From Fusobacterium sp. (GTDB lineage: Bacteria > Fusobacteriota > Fusobacteriia > Fusobacteriales > Fusobacteriaceae), in the NCBI GenBank assembly GCA_019416865.1, contig DXWL01000014.1, positions 1-50,345 on the forward strand: a stretch of 50,345 nucleotides of DNA, in the 5' to 3' direction. Both the position numbers and the translations under genes were made by a program. Position 1 is the stretch's first letter, and each line of letters starts with the position of its first letter. The notes below the pieces were generated by a model. That model saw only the letters and a program-made list of their open reading frames with translations, was not told the origin of the DNA and did no database searches. Below, in pieces: positions 1-7,920 of this stretch.

Positions 1-53
1 CGCTGACCTACGCAGTGCAAGTGCGTCGCTCTCCCAAACTGAGCTATATCCCC
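1..53 (-). tRNA. tRNA-Ala (anticodon TGC), partial
   Basis: The reverse complement begins GGGGATA, followed by a D-arm of the GCTC...GAGC type and an anticodon stem ACGCA/TGCGT. The seven-base loop CTTGCAC gives anticodon TGC, which reads alanine codons. The gene runs off the left edge, so the T-arm, acceptor 3' strand and CCA end are missing. tRNA-Ala often sits beside rRNA or other tRNA genes; the window does not show which applies here. Confidence 0.9.
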
Positions 54-179
54 TCGAACAGATATAATAATATCATAAATTATCTGTTCTTGTCAAATAA
101 ATTTTTTTAAAAACTGCATATTTTGAGCTTTCCTGCTGATAGAAACTGATAGAAATTCAAAAATTCTTTTATTTTCAAG

Positions 180-1331
180 CTATAATTCACTGCAAATTTC
201 TTTTAAAGCTTCTGCAGCATAATCAATTTCTTCAGCAGTATTAAAATACCCAAAAGAAAATCTTACCATTCCTGTTTCATAAGTATCATAAAATTTATGA
301 GCAAGAGGAGCACAATGGAAACCACTTCTTGTACAAATATTAAATTCTTCATCTAAAACTGCTGATAAATCAGATGAAGATATATTTTTTATATTAAGAC
401 TTACAACAGCACCTCTGAAAATATCTTTATATCCATAGATTGTAATATTTTTAATTTCAAAGATTTTATCAATAAATCTTTTTGTAAGAGCATATTCATG
501 ATTTTTAATATTTTCAAGTCCAACAGAATTTATAAAATCAATTCCAGCCCCTAGTGATAAAATTCCTGGAGTATTAAGAGTTCCACATTCTAAGAGTTCA
601 GGCATTCTTTTGGGTTGTCTTGGAAGTTTTGAAAAACTTCCAGTTCCTCCTTCAAGAAGAGGATTTAAAGAAATCCCTTCACGAACATATATTCCTCCTG
701 TTCCCTGAATTCCAAAAAGAGATTTATGTCCTGTAAAGCACAAAATATCTATATTAAATTTTTCTACATCTATTTTTAAGAAACCTGCACTTTGAGAAGC
801 ATCAACTATGAATAAAAGATTTTTTTCTCTGCATAGTTTTCCCACAGCTTCAATATCTGTAATATATCCTGTAACATTGGAAATATGATTTAGGACAACA
901 GCTTTTGTTTTTTCATTTATCAGAGATTTTATCTCTTTTAAAAAATCTTCAGAATCTTTATGTGGCGAAACAAAAGATAGTGAAACATTTTTTTCATCAC
1001 GAAGATAATGAAGAGGACGAAGAACAGAATTGTGTTCAAGAACTGAAGAGATTATATGACAATCACTAAGTCCAGCTCCTTTTACAGCAAAATTAAGGCT
1101 TTCACTGGCATTCGATGTAAAAGCAATTTTTAGAGGATCTTTAATATTAAAAAATTCTGCTATTTTGACTCTTACATTATATATTGCTCTGTCAATTTCG
1201 ACAGCTTTTTTATAGCCGCTTCTTCCTGGATTTCCGTTAAAATAGATAAGTGCCTCTTGAACTTTTTCCAAAACAGCTTTTGGTTTTGGGTTTGAAGTGG
1301 CAGAGTTGTCAAAATAATATTCTTTATCCAT
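180..1331 (-). CDS. Cysteine desulfurase-family PLP enzyme (class V aminotransferase)
   Basis: This 383-residue protein belongs to the NifS/SufS-like class V aminotransferase fold. The PLP-binding lysine is visible as K203 in TGHKSL, with the cofactor-contacting aspartate D177 in VDASQS. The likely persulfide-carrying cysteine is C340 in RSGFHCAPLAH. The end of the protein (ETGMVRFSFGYFNT) matches the branch annotated as cysteine desulfurase family protein (TIGR01977-like) better than housekeeping IscS. Its role would be to release sulfur from cysteine for Fe-S clusters, thionucleosides or selenium use; the exact partner is unknown. The start ATG at 1331 is preceded by AAGGTGA. A consensus promoter lies upstream. 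It is divergent from the HU gene. Confidence 0.85.
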   Translation of the reverse strand: MDKEYYFDNSATSNPKPKAVLEKVQEALIYFNGNPGRSGYKKAVEIDRAIYNVRVKIAEFFNIKDPLKIAFTSNASESLNFAVKGAGLSDCHIISSVLEHNSVLRPLHYLRDEKNVSLSFVSPHKDSEDFLKEIKSLINEKTKAVVLNHISNVTGYITDIEAVGKLCREKNLLFIVDASQSAGFLKIDVEKFNIDILCFTGHKSLFGIQGTGGIYVREGISLNPLLEGGTGSFSKLPRQPKRMPELLECGTLNTPGILSLGAGIDFINSVGLENIKNHEYALTKRFIDKIFEIKNITIYGYKDIFRGAVVSLNIKNISSSDLSAVLDEEFNICTRSGFHCAPLAHKFYDTYETGMVRFSFGYFNTAEEIDYAAEALKEICSEL

Positions 1332-1375
1332 AGTAATATCACCTTATAAAATTTTTTCTTTAATATTTATTTTAT

Positions 1376-1404
1376 CATATATAGTTTTATTATTCTATTG
1401 TCAA
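1376..1404 (-). promoter_or_regulatory. Promoter of the cysteine desulfurase-family gene
   Basis: On the minus strand, TTGACA (1399-1404) and TATATG (1376-1381) are separated by 17 bases, a sigma-70 type arrangement. A TATGAT overlaps the -10 box. It fires towards the ATG at 1331. Confidence 0.6.
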
Positions 1405-1482
1405 ATACAGATTTATTTTTTCAAATATAATACATGTGTTTTTCTATATTGTAAAAAATATTGATAATAAACAAAAATCTGA

Positions 1483-1511
1483 TTGAAATTATCTGATAAA
1501 TATGATATAAC
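1483..1511 (+). promoter_or_regulatory. Promoter of the HU gene
   Basis: TTGAAA (1483-1488) and TATAAC (1506-1511) have a 17-base spacer. The box is about 50 bases upstream of the HU start codon, with no other start between. Confidence 0.6.
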
Positions 1512-1563
1512 TTAGAGGTTGCATAAAAAATTATTATTTAATAGATTTTGGAGGAAATAGAAA

Positions 1564-1839
1564 ATGACAAAAAAAGAATTAGCAAGTTTACTTCAAGTAA
1601 AAGGAGTATTTACTACTAAAGCAGATGCAGAAAGAAAACTTGATGCAATATTAGATGCTATGGAAGAAACTCTTGTAGCAGGAGAAACAATCAACTTTAT
1701 CGGTTGGGGAAAATTAGAAGTTGTTGAAAGAGCACCAAGAATGGGAAGAAACCCTAAAACTGGTGAAGAAGTTCAAATCGAAGCAAGAAAAAGCATCAGA
1801 TTTAAAGCTGGAAAAAATCTTTTAGAAAAATTAAAATAG
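1564..1839 (+). CDS. hup: HU-family nucleoid DNA-binding protein
   Basis: The protein is 91 residues, the usual length for HU. It begins MTKKELASLL, which is the dimerisation helix. It carries the conserved INFIGWGKLEV strand and the RMGRNPKTGEEV beta-arm with the proline that intercalates into DNA. It compacts and bends chromosomal DNA as a homodimer or heterodimer. The start at 1564 follows a TTGGAGGAAATAG ribosome site. It is monocistronic, with its own promoter upstream and a strong terminator directly downstream. Confidence 0.95.
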   Translation: MTKKELASLLQVKGVFTTKADAERKLDAILDAMEETLVAGETINFIGWGKLEVVERAPRMGRNPKTGEEVQIEARKSIRFKAGKNLLEKLK

Positions 1840-1847
1840 TTATAAAC

Positions 1848-1882
1848 AAGGAGAGAATTTTTTTCTCTCCTTTAATTTTTTT
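1848..1882 (+). terminator. Rho-independent terminator after HU
   Basis: A perfect 10-bp stem, AAGGAGAGAA with TTCTCTCCTT, has a five-T loop and is followed by TAATTTTTTTT. Confidence 0.85.
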
Positions 1883-1893
1883 TAATTTACCTC

Positions 1894-1922
1894 TTGATTA
1901 TTTTTCATTTATGGGCTATATA
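1894..1922 (+). promoter_or_regulatory. Promoter of the EF-G-like gene
   Basis: TTGATT (1894-1899) and TATATA (1917-1922) are separated by 17 bases. Transcription would start near 1929, almost on the first ATG at 1934. This supports use of the second ATG at 1973, which has a full ribosome binding site. Confidence 0.5.
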
Positions 1923-1972
1923 CAGTATTAGATATGAGTGATACACAAAATATTAATACGGAGGGCAGCATT

Positions 1973-4042
1973 ATGAAAAACTATACTACAGACAAAATAA
2001 GAAATGTCAGCTTTTTAGGTCACAGAGGTTCAGGAAAAACATCTTTGGTTGAAGCACTATTATTTGCAGCGAATGTTACAAGTAAAATGGGAAGTATAGA
2101 AAAAGGAAATACATTGTCTGATTATGATGATGAAGAAATAAGCAGACAATTTTCAATAAACACTTCTGTTATTTCACTGGACTATCAGGAAAAAATATTT
2201 AATATTTTGGATACACCTGGATATTTTGACTTTTCGGGAGAAGTTACTTCAGCTCTTGCAGTAACAGGAGGGGCAGTAATCGTTCTTGATGCAAGTGCTG
2301 GAATAGAAGTAGGAACAGAAAAAGCATGGAGAATGGTTGAAGAAAGAAAACTTCCGAGAATTTTATTTATAAATAAAATGGATAAAGGAGCAATAAATTA
2401 TAAAAAAATTCTTCTTGATTTAAAAGAAAAGTTTGGTAAGAAAGTAGCTCCTTTCTGTATACCTTTAGGAGAGGGAGAAAATTTTGAAGGATTTATTAAT
2501 GTAATAGAGAAAAAATGCAGAATCTTTAATGGAGAATGTTGTGAGGATAAAGAACTTATTCCTCATGAAGACTTTGATGATGTAAGAAATCTTCTTCTTG
2601 AAGCTGTTGCAGAAACAAGTGAAGAAGCTATGGAAAAATTCTTTAACGGAGAAGATTTTACTGAAGATGAAATAAAAGCAGGGCTTCGTAAAGGTGTTAT
2701 AAATGGCGATGTTGTTCCTGTTCTTGTTGGTTCTGCTGCAAATCTTATAGGAGTACATACATTATTTGATATGATGTTTAATTATATGCCTACTCCTGAA
2801 GATTCAAGAAATGGTGTAAGATATGGAACAAATCCTGATACAGGAGAAACAGTAGAAAGAAGAGTAAGTGTTGACGAACCTTTCTCAGCTTTTGTGTTTA
2901 AAACTATAGTTGACCCATTTATAGGAAAAATTTCTTTATTTAAAGTAGTTTCTGGAAGTCTTACAAGAGATATGGAAGTTTTAAATGCTTCTCAAGGAAG
3001 AAAAGAAAGAATAGCAAACCTTTACTTCGTAAGAGGAATTAAACAGAGAGAAACAGAAAGAGTTGTGGCAGGAGATATAGCAGCAACTACAAAAATTCAA
3101 GATTTAAAAACAGGAGATACAATTTGTGATAAAAATAATCCTATAGTTTATCAAAAAGTGCCTTTCCCTAAACCATGTCTGTATATGAATATTATCCCTG
3201 TTAAAAAATCTGACGATGATAAGATAAGTACAGCGATACAAAAACTTATAGAAGAAGATCCAAGTTTAAATGTTATAAGAAATACTGAAACAAAAGAACT
3301 TCTTATTGGAGGACAAGGAAAAACTCATTTGGAAATAGTTGTATCAAAACTATTTAATAAATTCCAAGTACAGGCTACATTAAGTACACCAAAAATAGGA
3401 TACAGAGAAACAATCAGAAAAGAAGTTTCTGTTCAAGGAAAACATAAAAAACAATCTGGAGGAGCAGGACAATACGGAGATGTATTTATTAAATTTGAAC
3501 CTCTATATGATAAAGAATATGAATTTGTTGATAATATAAAAGGAGGAGTTGTTCCAAGACAATATCTTCCTGCTGTAGAAAAAGGACTTCATGAAGCTGC
3601 TAAAAGAGGATTCCTTGCAGGATATCCTGTTATAAACTTTAAAGCTACTTTATATGATGGATCTTATCACCCAGTTGATTCAAATGAACTTTCATTTAAA
3701 CAGGCTGCAATTTTAGCATTTAGAAAAGCAATGGAACAAGCTTCTTCTGTAATATTAGAGCCTATTGTAAAGATGGAAATAGTAGTTCCTGAAGAATATA
3801 CAGGAGATATTATGGGAGATATGAATAAGAGAAGAGGAAGAATTTTAGGAATGGATCCTATGGATTACAGTGAACAAAAAATTACTGTTGAAGTTCCTCA
3901 TAAAGAAGTGTTAGGTTATGCTACTGATCTTAAATCTATGACTCAAGGAAGAGGACATTTTGAATTTGAATTTATAAGATATGATTATGCTCCTGATGAA
4001 GTAGCAGCTAAAATAATTGCTGAAGCAAAAGCAGAAGAATAA
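1973..4042 (+). CDS. Elongation factor G-like GTPase (EF-G2 type)
   Basis: The protein is 689 residues from the ATG at 1973, which has GGAGGG seven bases upstream; an in-frame ATG at 1934 lacks such a site. It has all EF-G domains: GTPase with P-loop GHRGSGKT (16-23), G3 DTPGYFDF (80-87) and G4 NKMD (134-137), then domains II-V ending near the C-terminus. Canonical EF-G has DTPGHVDF in G3, and here the catalytic His is Tyr84. The same change is known from the EF-G-like/EF-G2 paralogue family, so this is probably not the main translocase and its role is uncertain. It stands alone between two terminators, without the rpsL-rpsG-tuf neighbours of a normal fusA. Confidence 0.85.
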   Translation: MKNYTTDKIRNVSFLGHRGSGKTSLVEALLFAANVTSKMGSIEKGNTLSDYDDEEISRQFSINTSVISLDYQEKIFNILDTPGYFDFSGEVTSALAVTGGAVIVLDASAGIEVGTEKAWRMVEERKLPRILFINKMDKGAINYKKILLDLKEKFGKKVAPFCIPLGEGENFEGFINVIEKKCRIFNGECCEDKELIPHEDFDDVRNLLLEAVAETSEEAMEKFFNGEDFTEDEIKAGLRKGVINGDVVPVLVGSAANLIGVHTLFDMMFNYMPTPEDSRNGVRYGTNPDTGETVERRVSVDEPFSAFVFKTIVDPFIGKISLFKVVSGSLTRDMEVLNASQGRKERIANLYFVRGIKQRETERVVAGDIAATTKIQDLKTGDTICDKNNPIVYQKVPFPKPCLYMNIIPVKKSDDDKISTAIQKLIEEDPSLNVIRNTETKELLIGGQGKTHLEIVVSKLFNKFQVQATLSTPKIGYRETIRKEVSVQGKHKKQSGGAGQYGDVFIKFEPLYDKEYEFVDNIKGGVVPRQYLPAVEKGLHEAAKRGFLAGYPVINFKATLYDGSYHPVDSNELSFKQAAILAFRKAMEQASSVILEPIVKMEIVVPEEYTGDIMGDMNKRRGRILGMDPMDYSEQKITVEVPHKEVLGYATDLKSMTQGRGHFEFEFIRYDYAPDEVAAKIIAEAKAEE

Positions 4043-4068
4043 AAATTTAAAAGTAAAAAGATAATGTT

Positions 4069-4104
4069 AAAAGCTCTGATGTAAAAGTCAGAGCTTTTAT
4101 TAAA
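4069..4104 (+). terminator. Rho-independent terminator after the EF-G-like gene
   Basis: An 11-bp stem, AAAAGCTCTGA (4069-4079) and TCAGAGCTTTT (4088-4098), ends in its own T-run followed by ATTAAATT. Confidence 0.8.
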
Positions 4105-4133
4105 TTGACAAAAAATATAAATTAATTTAAAAT
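4105..4133 (+). promoter_or_regulatory. Promoter of the DUF4250 gene
   Basis: A perfect TTGACA (4105-4110) is followed after 17 bases by TAAAAT (4128-4133), just behind the preceding terminator. Confidence 0.55.
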
Positions 4134-4176
4134 ATACTAAAATTAAAAACTGAAAAAAATAAGGAGAATTTGAAAA

Positions 4177-4362
4177 ATGAATTTTTTAAGCATGGATATA
4201 AATATTGCTTATAGCATGATAAACATGAAATTAAGAGATTTTTATTCATCTCTTGATGATTTATGTGAGGATATGGATATAAGTAAAATTGAATTATTAG
4301 AACGTTTTGAAAAAAATGGATATATTTATAATGAAAATACAAATCAATTTATTCAAAAATAA
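4177..4362 (+). CDS. DUF4250 family small protein
   Basis: This 61-residue protein has the conserved core of DUF4250: an N-MKLRDFYSSLDDLCEDMDI stretch (about residues 17-36), then a second short helix and a C-terminal GYIYNENTNQF. The fold looks helical and could bind nucleic acid, but no function is established for the family. A good ribosome site (AAGGAGA) precedes the ATG. It is a single-gene unit with its own promoter and a terminator shared with corA. Confidence 0.75.
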   Translation: MNFLSMDINIAYSMINMKLRDFYSSLDDLCEDMDISKIELLERFEKNGYIYNENTNQFIQK

Positions 4363-4365
4363 AAA

Positions 4366-4400
4366 AAGACAGTCTTATAATTTTAGGACTGTCATTTTAT
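4366..4400. terminator. Bidirectional terminator between the DUF4250 gene and corA
   Basis: GACAGTC (4368-4374) pairs with GACTGTC (4387-4393). T-runs occur on both strands: ATTTTAT after it on plus, TTTTTTATTTT after it on minus. It can serve both convergent genes. Confidence 0.75.
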
Positions 4401-4403
4401 ATT

Positions 4404-5375
4404 TTAGAACATTTTATTTTTAGAAAGCAGATAAGTAATAATAATACTAAGAAGAACAGATATTATAATTACTGCTGCAAATCCAAAAGGATTTTCAGCA
4501 AAAGGTACTGCCACATTCATTCCCCATATTCCTGAAATAATTGTAGGAATAGCTAGAACTACTGTAATAGAAGTAAGTCTTTTCATTACATTATTCAGGT
4601 TGTTTGACATTACTGTTGAAAATGCATCTCTTGTGCCGCTTAAAATACTGGAATAAATACTTGCCATCTCTATGGCCTGTTTTGTATCTATGATTACATC
4701 ATCAAGAAGATCCAAATCATCAGGATATTTTTTTACAAGCTGCATTCTCATTATTTTATCAAGAACTGCCTCATTTGATTTTAGTGAGGTAGTAAAGTAA
4801 ACCAAACTTTTTTCAAGTTCAAGAAGCAGCATAAGCTCTTCGTTTTCCATATATTTTTTAAGACGATTTTCCACAACATCTCCAACACGGCCAATCTGTC
4901 TTAGGTAATATAGGTAATAAGATGTATTTCTAAAAAGAAGCTGTAATATAAATCTTGTTTTCTTATATGTGAAAAATCCTTTTATTCTTCCTTTTACAAA
5001 TTCATCTATAAGAGGAAATTTTTCAGTTGTAACAGTTATAATATTATCTTTTAATACTATAATACCAAGGGGTATTGTAGTGAATGAACATTTATCTTTT
5101 TCACTGTGAATAGGTACATCTATAATTATCAGTAAGATATCTCCGTCTATTTCCAAACGAGATTTTTCTTCTTCGTCCAGAGCTGCTTTTAAGTGTTCTA
5201 CAGGGATATTAAAAGCCTGTTGTATAGCTGCCACATCTTCATCATTTGGATCAGTAAGATTTATCCATGTATTTTTTTCTCTGAATATGGATACATCTTT
5301 TATTATCTCTTCGTCATCTTTAAAATAGATACTTTCTAGCTTATCCATAGGATTAGTTTTGAAAACTTGTATCAT
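4404..5375 (-). CDS. corA: CorA-family divalent cation transporter
   Basis: The protein is 323 residues from the ATG at 5375, which has GGAAGGTGG just upstream; an in-frame ATG 33 bases earlier has no ribosome site. It has a long acidic cytoplasmic domain with alpha-helical segments, then two membrane helices at the C-terminus. The selectivity signature GMN is at 285-287 (IWGMNVAVPF), between the helices. Known members form pentameric Mg2+ (or Co2+/Ni2+) channels. It is monocistronic. A 19-codon leader ORF and an 18-base palindrome lie upstream. Confidence 0.92.
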   Translation of the reverse strand: MIQVFKTNPMDKLESIYFKDDEEIIKDVSIFREKNTWINLTDPNDEDVAAIQQAFNIPVEHLKAALDEEEKSRLEIDGDILLIIIDVPIHSEKDKCSFTTIPLGIIVLKDNIITVTTEKFPLIDEFVKGRIKGFFTYKKTRFILQLLFRNTSYYLYYLRQIGRVGDVVENRLKKYMENEELMLLLELEKSLVYFTTSLKSNEAVLDKIMRMQLVKKYPDDLDLLDDVIIDTKQAIEMASIYSSILSGTRDAFSTVMSNNLNNVMKRLTSITVVLAIPTIISGIWGMNVAVPFAENPFGFAAVIIISVLLSIIITYLLSKNKMF

Positions 5376-5428
5376 CTTTCCACCTTCCATTTGAAAACTC
5401 TCTGTCAAGGAAAGCAGACAAAGAGTCT

Positions 5429-5488
5429 CTATATATTAAATTTTTTAGTTTCATTAAACTTTATATTCCACGAGGAATATGTGTCCAT
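5429..5488 (-). CDS. Possible 19-residue leader peptide of corA
   Basis: A short ORF, MDTYSSWNIKFNETKKFNI then stop, starts at 5488 with GAGGTGGG five bases upstream. That site is as good as those of the real genes nearby. It ends 53 bases before the corA start. A palindrome lies inside its coding sequence. A leader ORF is known upstream of corA in Salmonella (corL), but this one shows no sequence relation I can assert. Existence is inferred from the ribosome site and position only. Confidence 0.35.
   Translation of the reverse strand: MDTYSSWNIKFNETKKFNI
5463..5480. repeat. Inverted repeat in the corA leader
   Basis: ATATTCC, a four-base loop ACGA and GGAATAT form a perfect 7-bp hairpin or operator about 90-105 bases upstream of the corA start. 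Confidence 0.5.
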
Positions 5489-5552
5489 TTAATCCCACCT
5501 CTGTATATATTTATATGCTACCTTACTATTTTACATGAAATTTCAAAAAAAG

Positions 5553-5588
5553 TAAATAAAAAAGGAAAGAATTACAATTTCTTTCCTT
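5553..5588 (-). terminator. Rho-independent terminator after rnmV
   Basis: On the minus strand, AAGGAAAGAA pairs with TTCTTTCCTT and is followed by TTTTATTTAC. It lies just past the rnmV stop codon. Confidence 0.75.
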
Positions 5589-5603
5589 AAAAAATATACG
5601 ATA

Positions 5604-6140
5604 CTAAATTTCTTCCATAGCTTTTTTAAATTCTTCCATAGTTATATTATAACGATTTAGTTTTGAAAGAAGTTGTTTTCCGTTTGAATAACCAAGCCCC
5701 AATTTTGCTCCAAGTTTTTCTCTTAGAAAAGCAGAATTTGAATGTCCTACAAGATGATATTCGAACAAAATCTCAGGTGTGAATATCTCTTTAGGTTCTG
5801 TTGTTTCACATCTAGCTTTTTCAAGAGCATTTATAATAGCTTCAGGAGAAGCATTTTCTACACCGATGTCTCCCTCTTTTGTTCCTTCAGCTCTGCTGAT
5901 ATAAGCATGTTTTGCTTTAGGATATCTTTTTTGAATAAAATTTCTTATATTATTTCCTGCATTATCAGGATCAGTAAGAACAATTATTCCAGTTCTTTCG
6001 TATGCTCCTTTTATTTTTTCAATATTTTTTCCTACAGAAAATCCATTCACTGCAATTACTTCTGCATCAACAGCAGCTTTCACAGCTGTAATATCATCTC
6101 TTCCTTCTACTACAACTATCTCTTTAATATATTTTTTCAT
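5604..6140 (-). CDS. rnmV: Ribonuclease M5
   Basis: The 178-residue protein has the N-terminal Toprim domain of RNase M5: catalytic E12 in VVVEGRDD and the metal-binding D57-x-D59 in LTDPDNAG. The C-terminal half carries the family's GLGYSNGKQLLSKLNRYNI region. It matures the 5S rRNA precursor by double-strand cleavage, usually with ribosomal protein L18 bound. The length matches the family. It is a single gene here, not next to rsmA as it often is in Firmicutes. Its downstream terminator separates it from corA. Confidence 0.9.
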   Translation of the reverse strand: MKKYIKEIVVVEGRDDITAVKAAVDAEVIAVNGFSVGKNIEKIKGAYERTGIIVLTDPDNAGNNIRNFIQKRYPKAKHAYISRAEGTKEGDIGVENASPEAIINALEKARCETTEPKEIFTPEILFEYHLVGHSNSAFLREKLGAKLGLGYSNGKQLLSKLNRYNITMEEFKKAMEEI

Positions 6141-6251
6141 GTATCTTAAAGTCCCCTTTTAATATTATTTTTCAAATAATATTATAACAAAAAATCCTTT
6201 TATGTGGTAGAATTATTTTATAACCTATTTTTAAAAAGGGAGATGATTTAA

Positions 6252-6533
6252 ATGATAAAGATAGTTGCAAAGAATACTTTAAAAGATGGAAAAAAAGCAG
6301 AATTTATAAAAATAGCTCAGGAACTTATTGCAAAAAGCAGAGCAGAAGAGGGAAATATATCTTACTCTCTTTTTGAAGATGTAAATGATGAAAAAATAGT
6401 GGCATTTATAGAAGAATGGAAAGATATGGAAGCTATAAAGTTTCACAACAATACAGAACATTTTAAAAGAATTGTTCCTATGCTTGGAAAATTGAGAGAA
6501 AAATCAGAAATAAATTTATATAAAGAATTATAA
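6252..6533 (+). CDS. Antibiotic biosynthesis monooxygenase-fold protein (YgiN-like)
   Basis: The 93-residue protein matches the ABM/YgiN ferredoxin-like fold. It starts KIVAKNTLKDGKKAEFI, has the AEEGNISYSLFEDVND turn in the middle, then EEWKDMEAIKFHNNTEHF near residues 56-73. Related small enzymes oxidise quinols or cofactor-free aromatic substrates, or act in stress responses. The substrate here is unknown. A GGGAGATGA ribosome site precedes the start at 6252. It is a single gene ending in a terminator. Confidence 0.75.
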   Translation: MIKIVAKNTLKDGKKAEFIKIAQELIAKSRAEEGNISYSLFEDVNDEKIVAFIEEWKDMEAIKFHNNTEHFKRIVPMLGKLREKSEINLYKEL

Positions 6534-6540
6534 AAAATAA

Positions 6541-6583
6541 AAGGAGCTATTACATTAAAATTTGTAACAGCTCTTTTTTATTA
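6541..6583 (+). terminator. Terminator after the YgiN-like gene
   Basis: An interrupted stem, GAGCT-A-TTACA with TGTAA-C-AGCTC, is followed by TTTTTTATT. It abuts the stop codon of the convergent methyltransferase gene. Confidence 0.75.
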
Positions 6584-7787
6584 TTTTATAAGAAAATATG
6601 GTTTTAAAAGTTCATCAAGAAGAGGCTCTATACCTAAGAAATTTTTAAATATATTGTATTCAGCAAATTTTTTCTCTAGAACTTCTTTTTTAATATTATC
6701 TTTTATAGCTCTTATTAAAATATTTTTTGGAGTATGCTCCATATCTATAAACTCCATTACTTGAGTTTTAAATCCACAAAGTTCAAGAGCCTGTGCTCTG
6801 AAAGCATCTGTTGCAACAGATGTGAACTTTTCTAAAAGAATACCATGTTTTCCTATAGGAGATTCTGTATCAAAAAATTCACTTTTTTTTATTAGCACTC
6901 ATTTTTTGATTAAATTCATGCTGACAACATGGGACAGCAAGAATAGCTTTAGCATTTAGTTCCAGTCCCTTTAAAAGAGCATAGTCTGTTGCATTATTAC
7001 AAGCATGAAGAGAGAAAATAATATCTACATCTTTTAGTTTGTCAAAATCTTTTATATCTCCAGTAAGAAATTCTAAGTTTTCACAGTTAAGTTCTTCAGC
7101 GACCTTATTACAATAATCCATTACATCTTTCTTCAAATCAAGTCCAATTATAGTAAATTTCATATCTTTTATATTTTTCAGATAATGATGAAGGGCAAAA
7201 GTCAGATAAGATTTTCCACAACCAAAATCTACAAATTTAATACTGTCTTTTATAAGTTTTCTATTTTTAAGCTCTTTTATAGTATCATCAATAAATTCAA
7301 GATATTTATTAATTTGTCTGAATTTGTTATAGCTGTCTTTAAAAACTTCCCCATTTTCTCCCATAACTCCAAGTTTGATAAGAAATGGAATAGGAGTTCC
7401 TTCTTCCAATAAATAATTTTTTACCTTATTATGCTCGAAAGATTTTATCTCTCTGCAATTTTTAGTAACTTTTACATTAAAATCATTTTTTCCTTTAAGA
7501 ATTTGGTAATCTCCCTCAGTTGTAAATATCATGTATTGCTTAAAATTATCTATAATTTCATCAAATTTTTCACTACTTTCTGAAATATCAAGATTTGAAT
7601 GATAAGCCTTGTTATTTTGAAATTGTTCAAACTGAAAGAAAAAATTGTTTTTTATAACAACAGGTTTTATATTTATCTTTGTATAAGGATAATTTCCTTT
7701 CATATTTGAAAAAACAGCTTTCACAAGCTTCTTATTTTCAAAAAAATCTTTTAATAAATCTTTAATATATTTTTTATCAACCTTCAT
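6581..7787 (-). pseudogene. SAM-dependent methyltransferase, frameshifted in an A8 run
   Basis: Two overlapping minus-strand frames make one protein of about 400 residues. The first (7787 to 6879, 302 residues) has a Rossmann methyltransferase motif DFGCGKS (187-193) and VPCCQHEFN near its end. The second (down to 6581) continues with GKHGILLEKF, FRAQALELCGF and EFIDMEHTPKNILIRA. These are the expected C-terminal blocks of the PF13679-like methyltransferase family. The frames join at eight adenines (minus strand, about 6883-6890); seven would restore a single ORF. It may be a true mutation, phase variation, slippage expression or a sequencing error. A good ribosome site (AGGAG) precedes 7787. 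The substrate is unknown. Confidence 0.8.
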
Positions 7788-7864
7788 TTTATACTCCTAA
7801 AAACTATTTAATATTACTATTTTATGTTATCACAGTAGTAAGAATATGTCCAACGGAATTATAA

Positions 7865-7896
7865 AAAAATCTGCATAGAAGATATGCAGATTTTTA
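7865..7896. terminator. Terminator downstream of the lysine transporter gene
   Basis: AAAAATCTGCATA pairs with TATGCAGATTTTT, a 13-bp stem with a five-base loop and T-runs on both strands. It ends the lysW transcript on the minus strand. Confidence 0.8.
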
Positions 7897-7920
7897 AATT
7901 TAATTTATATGTTTGTTATT

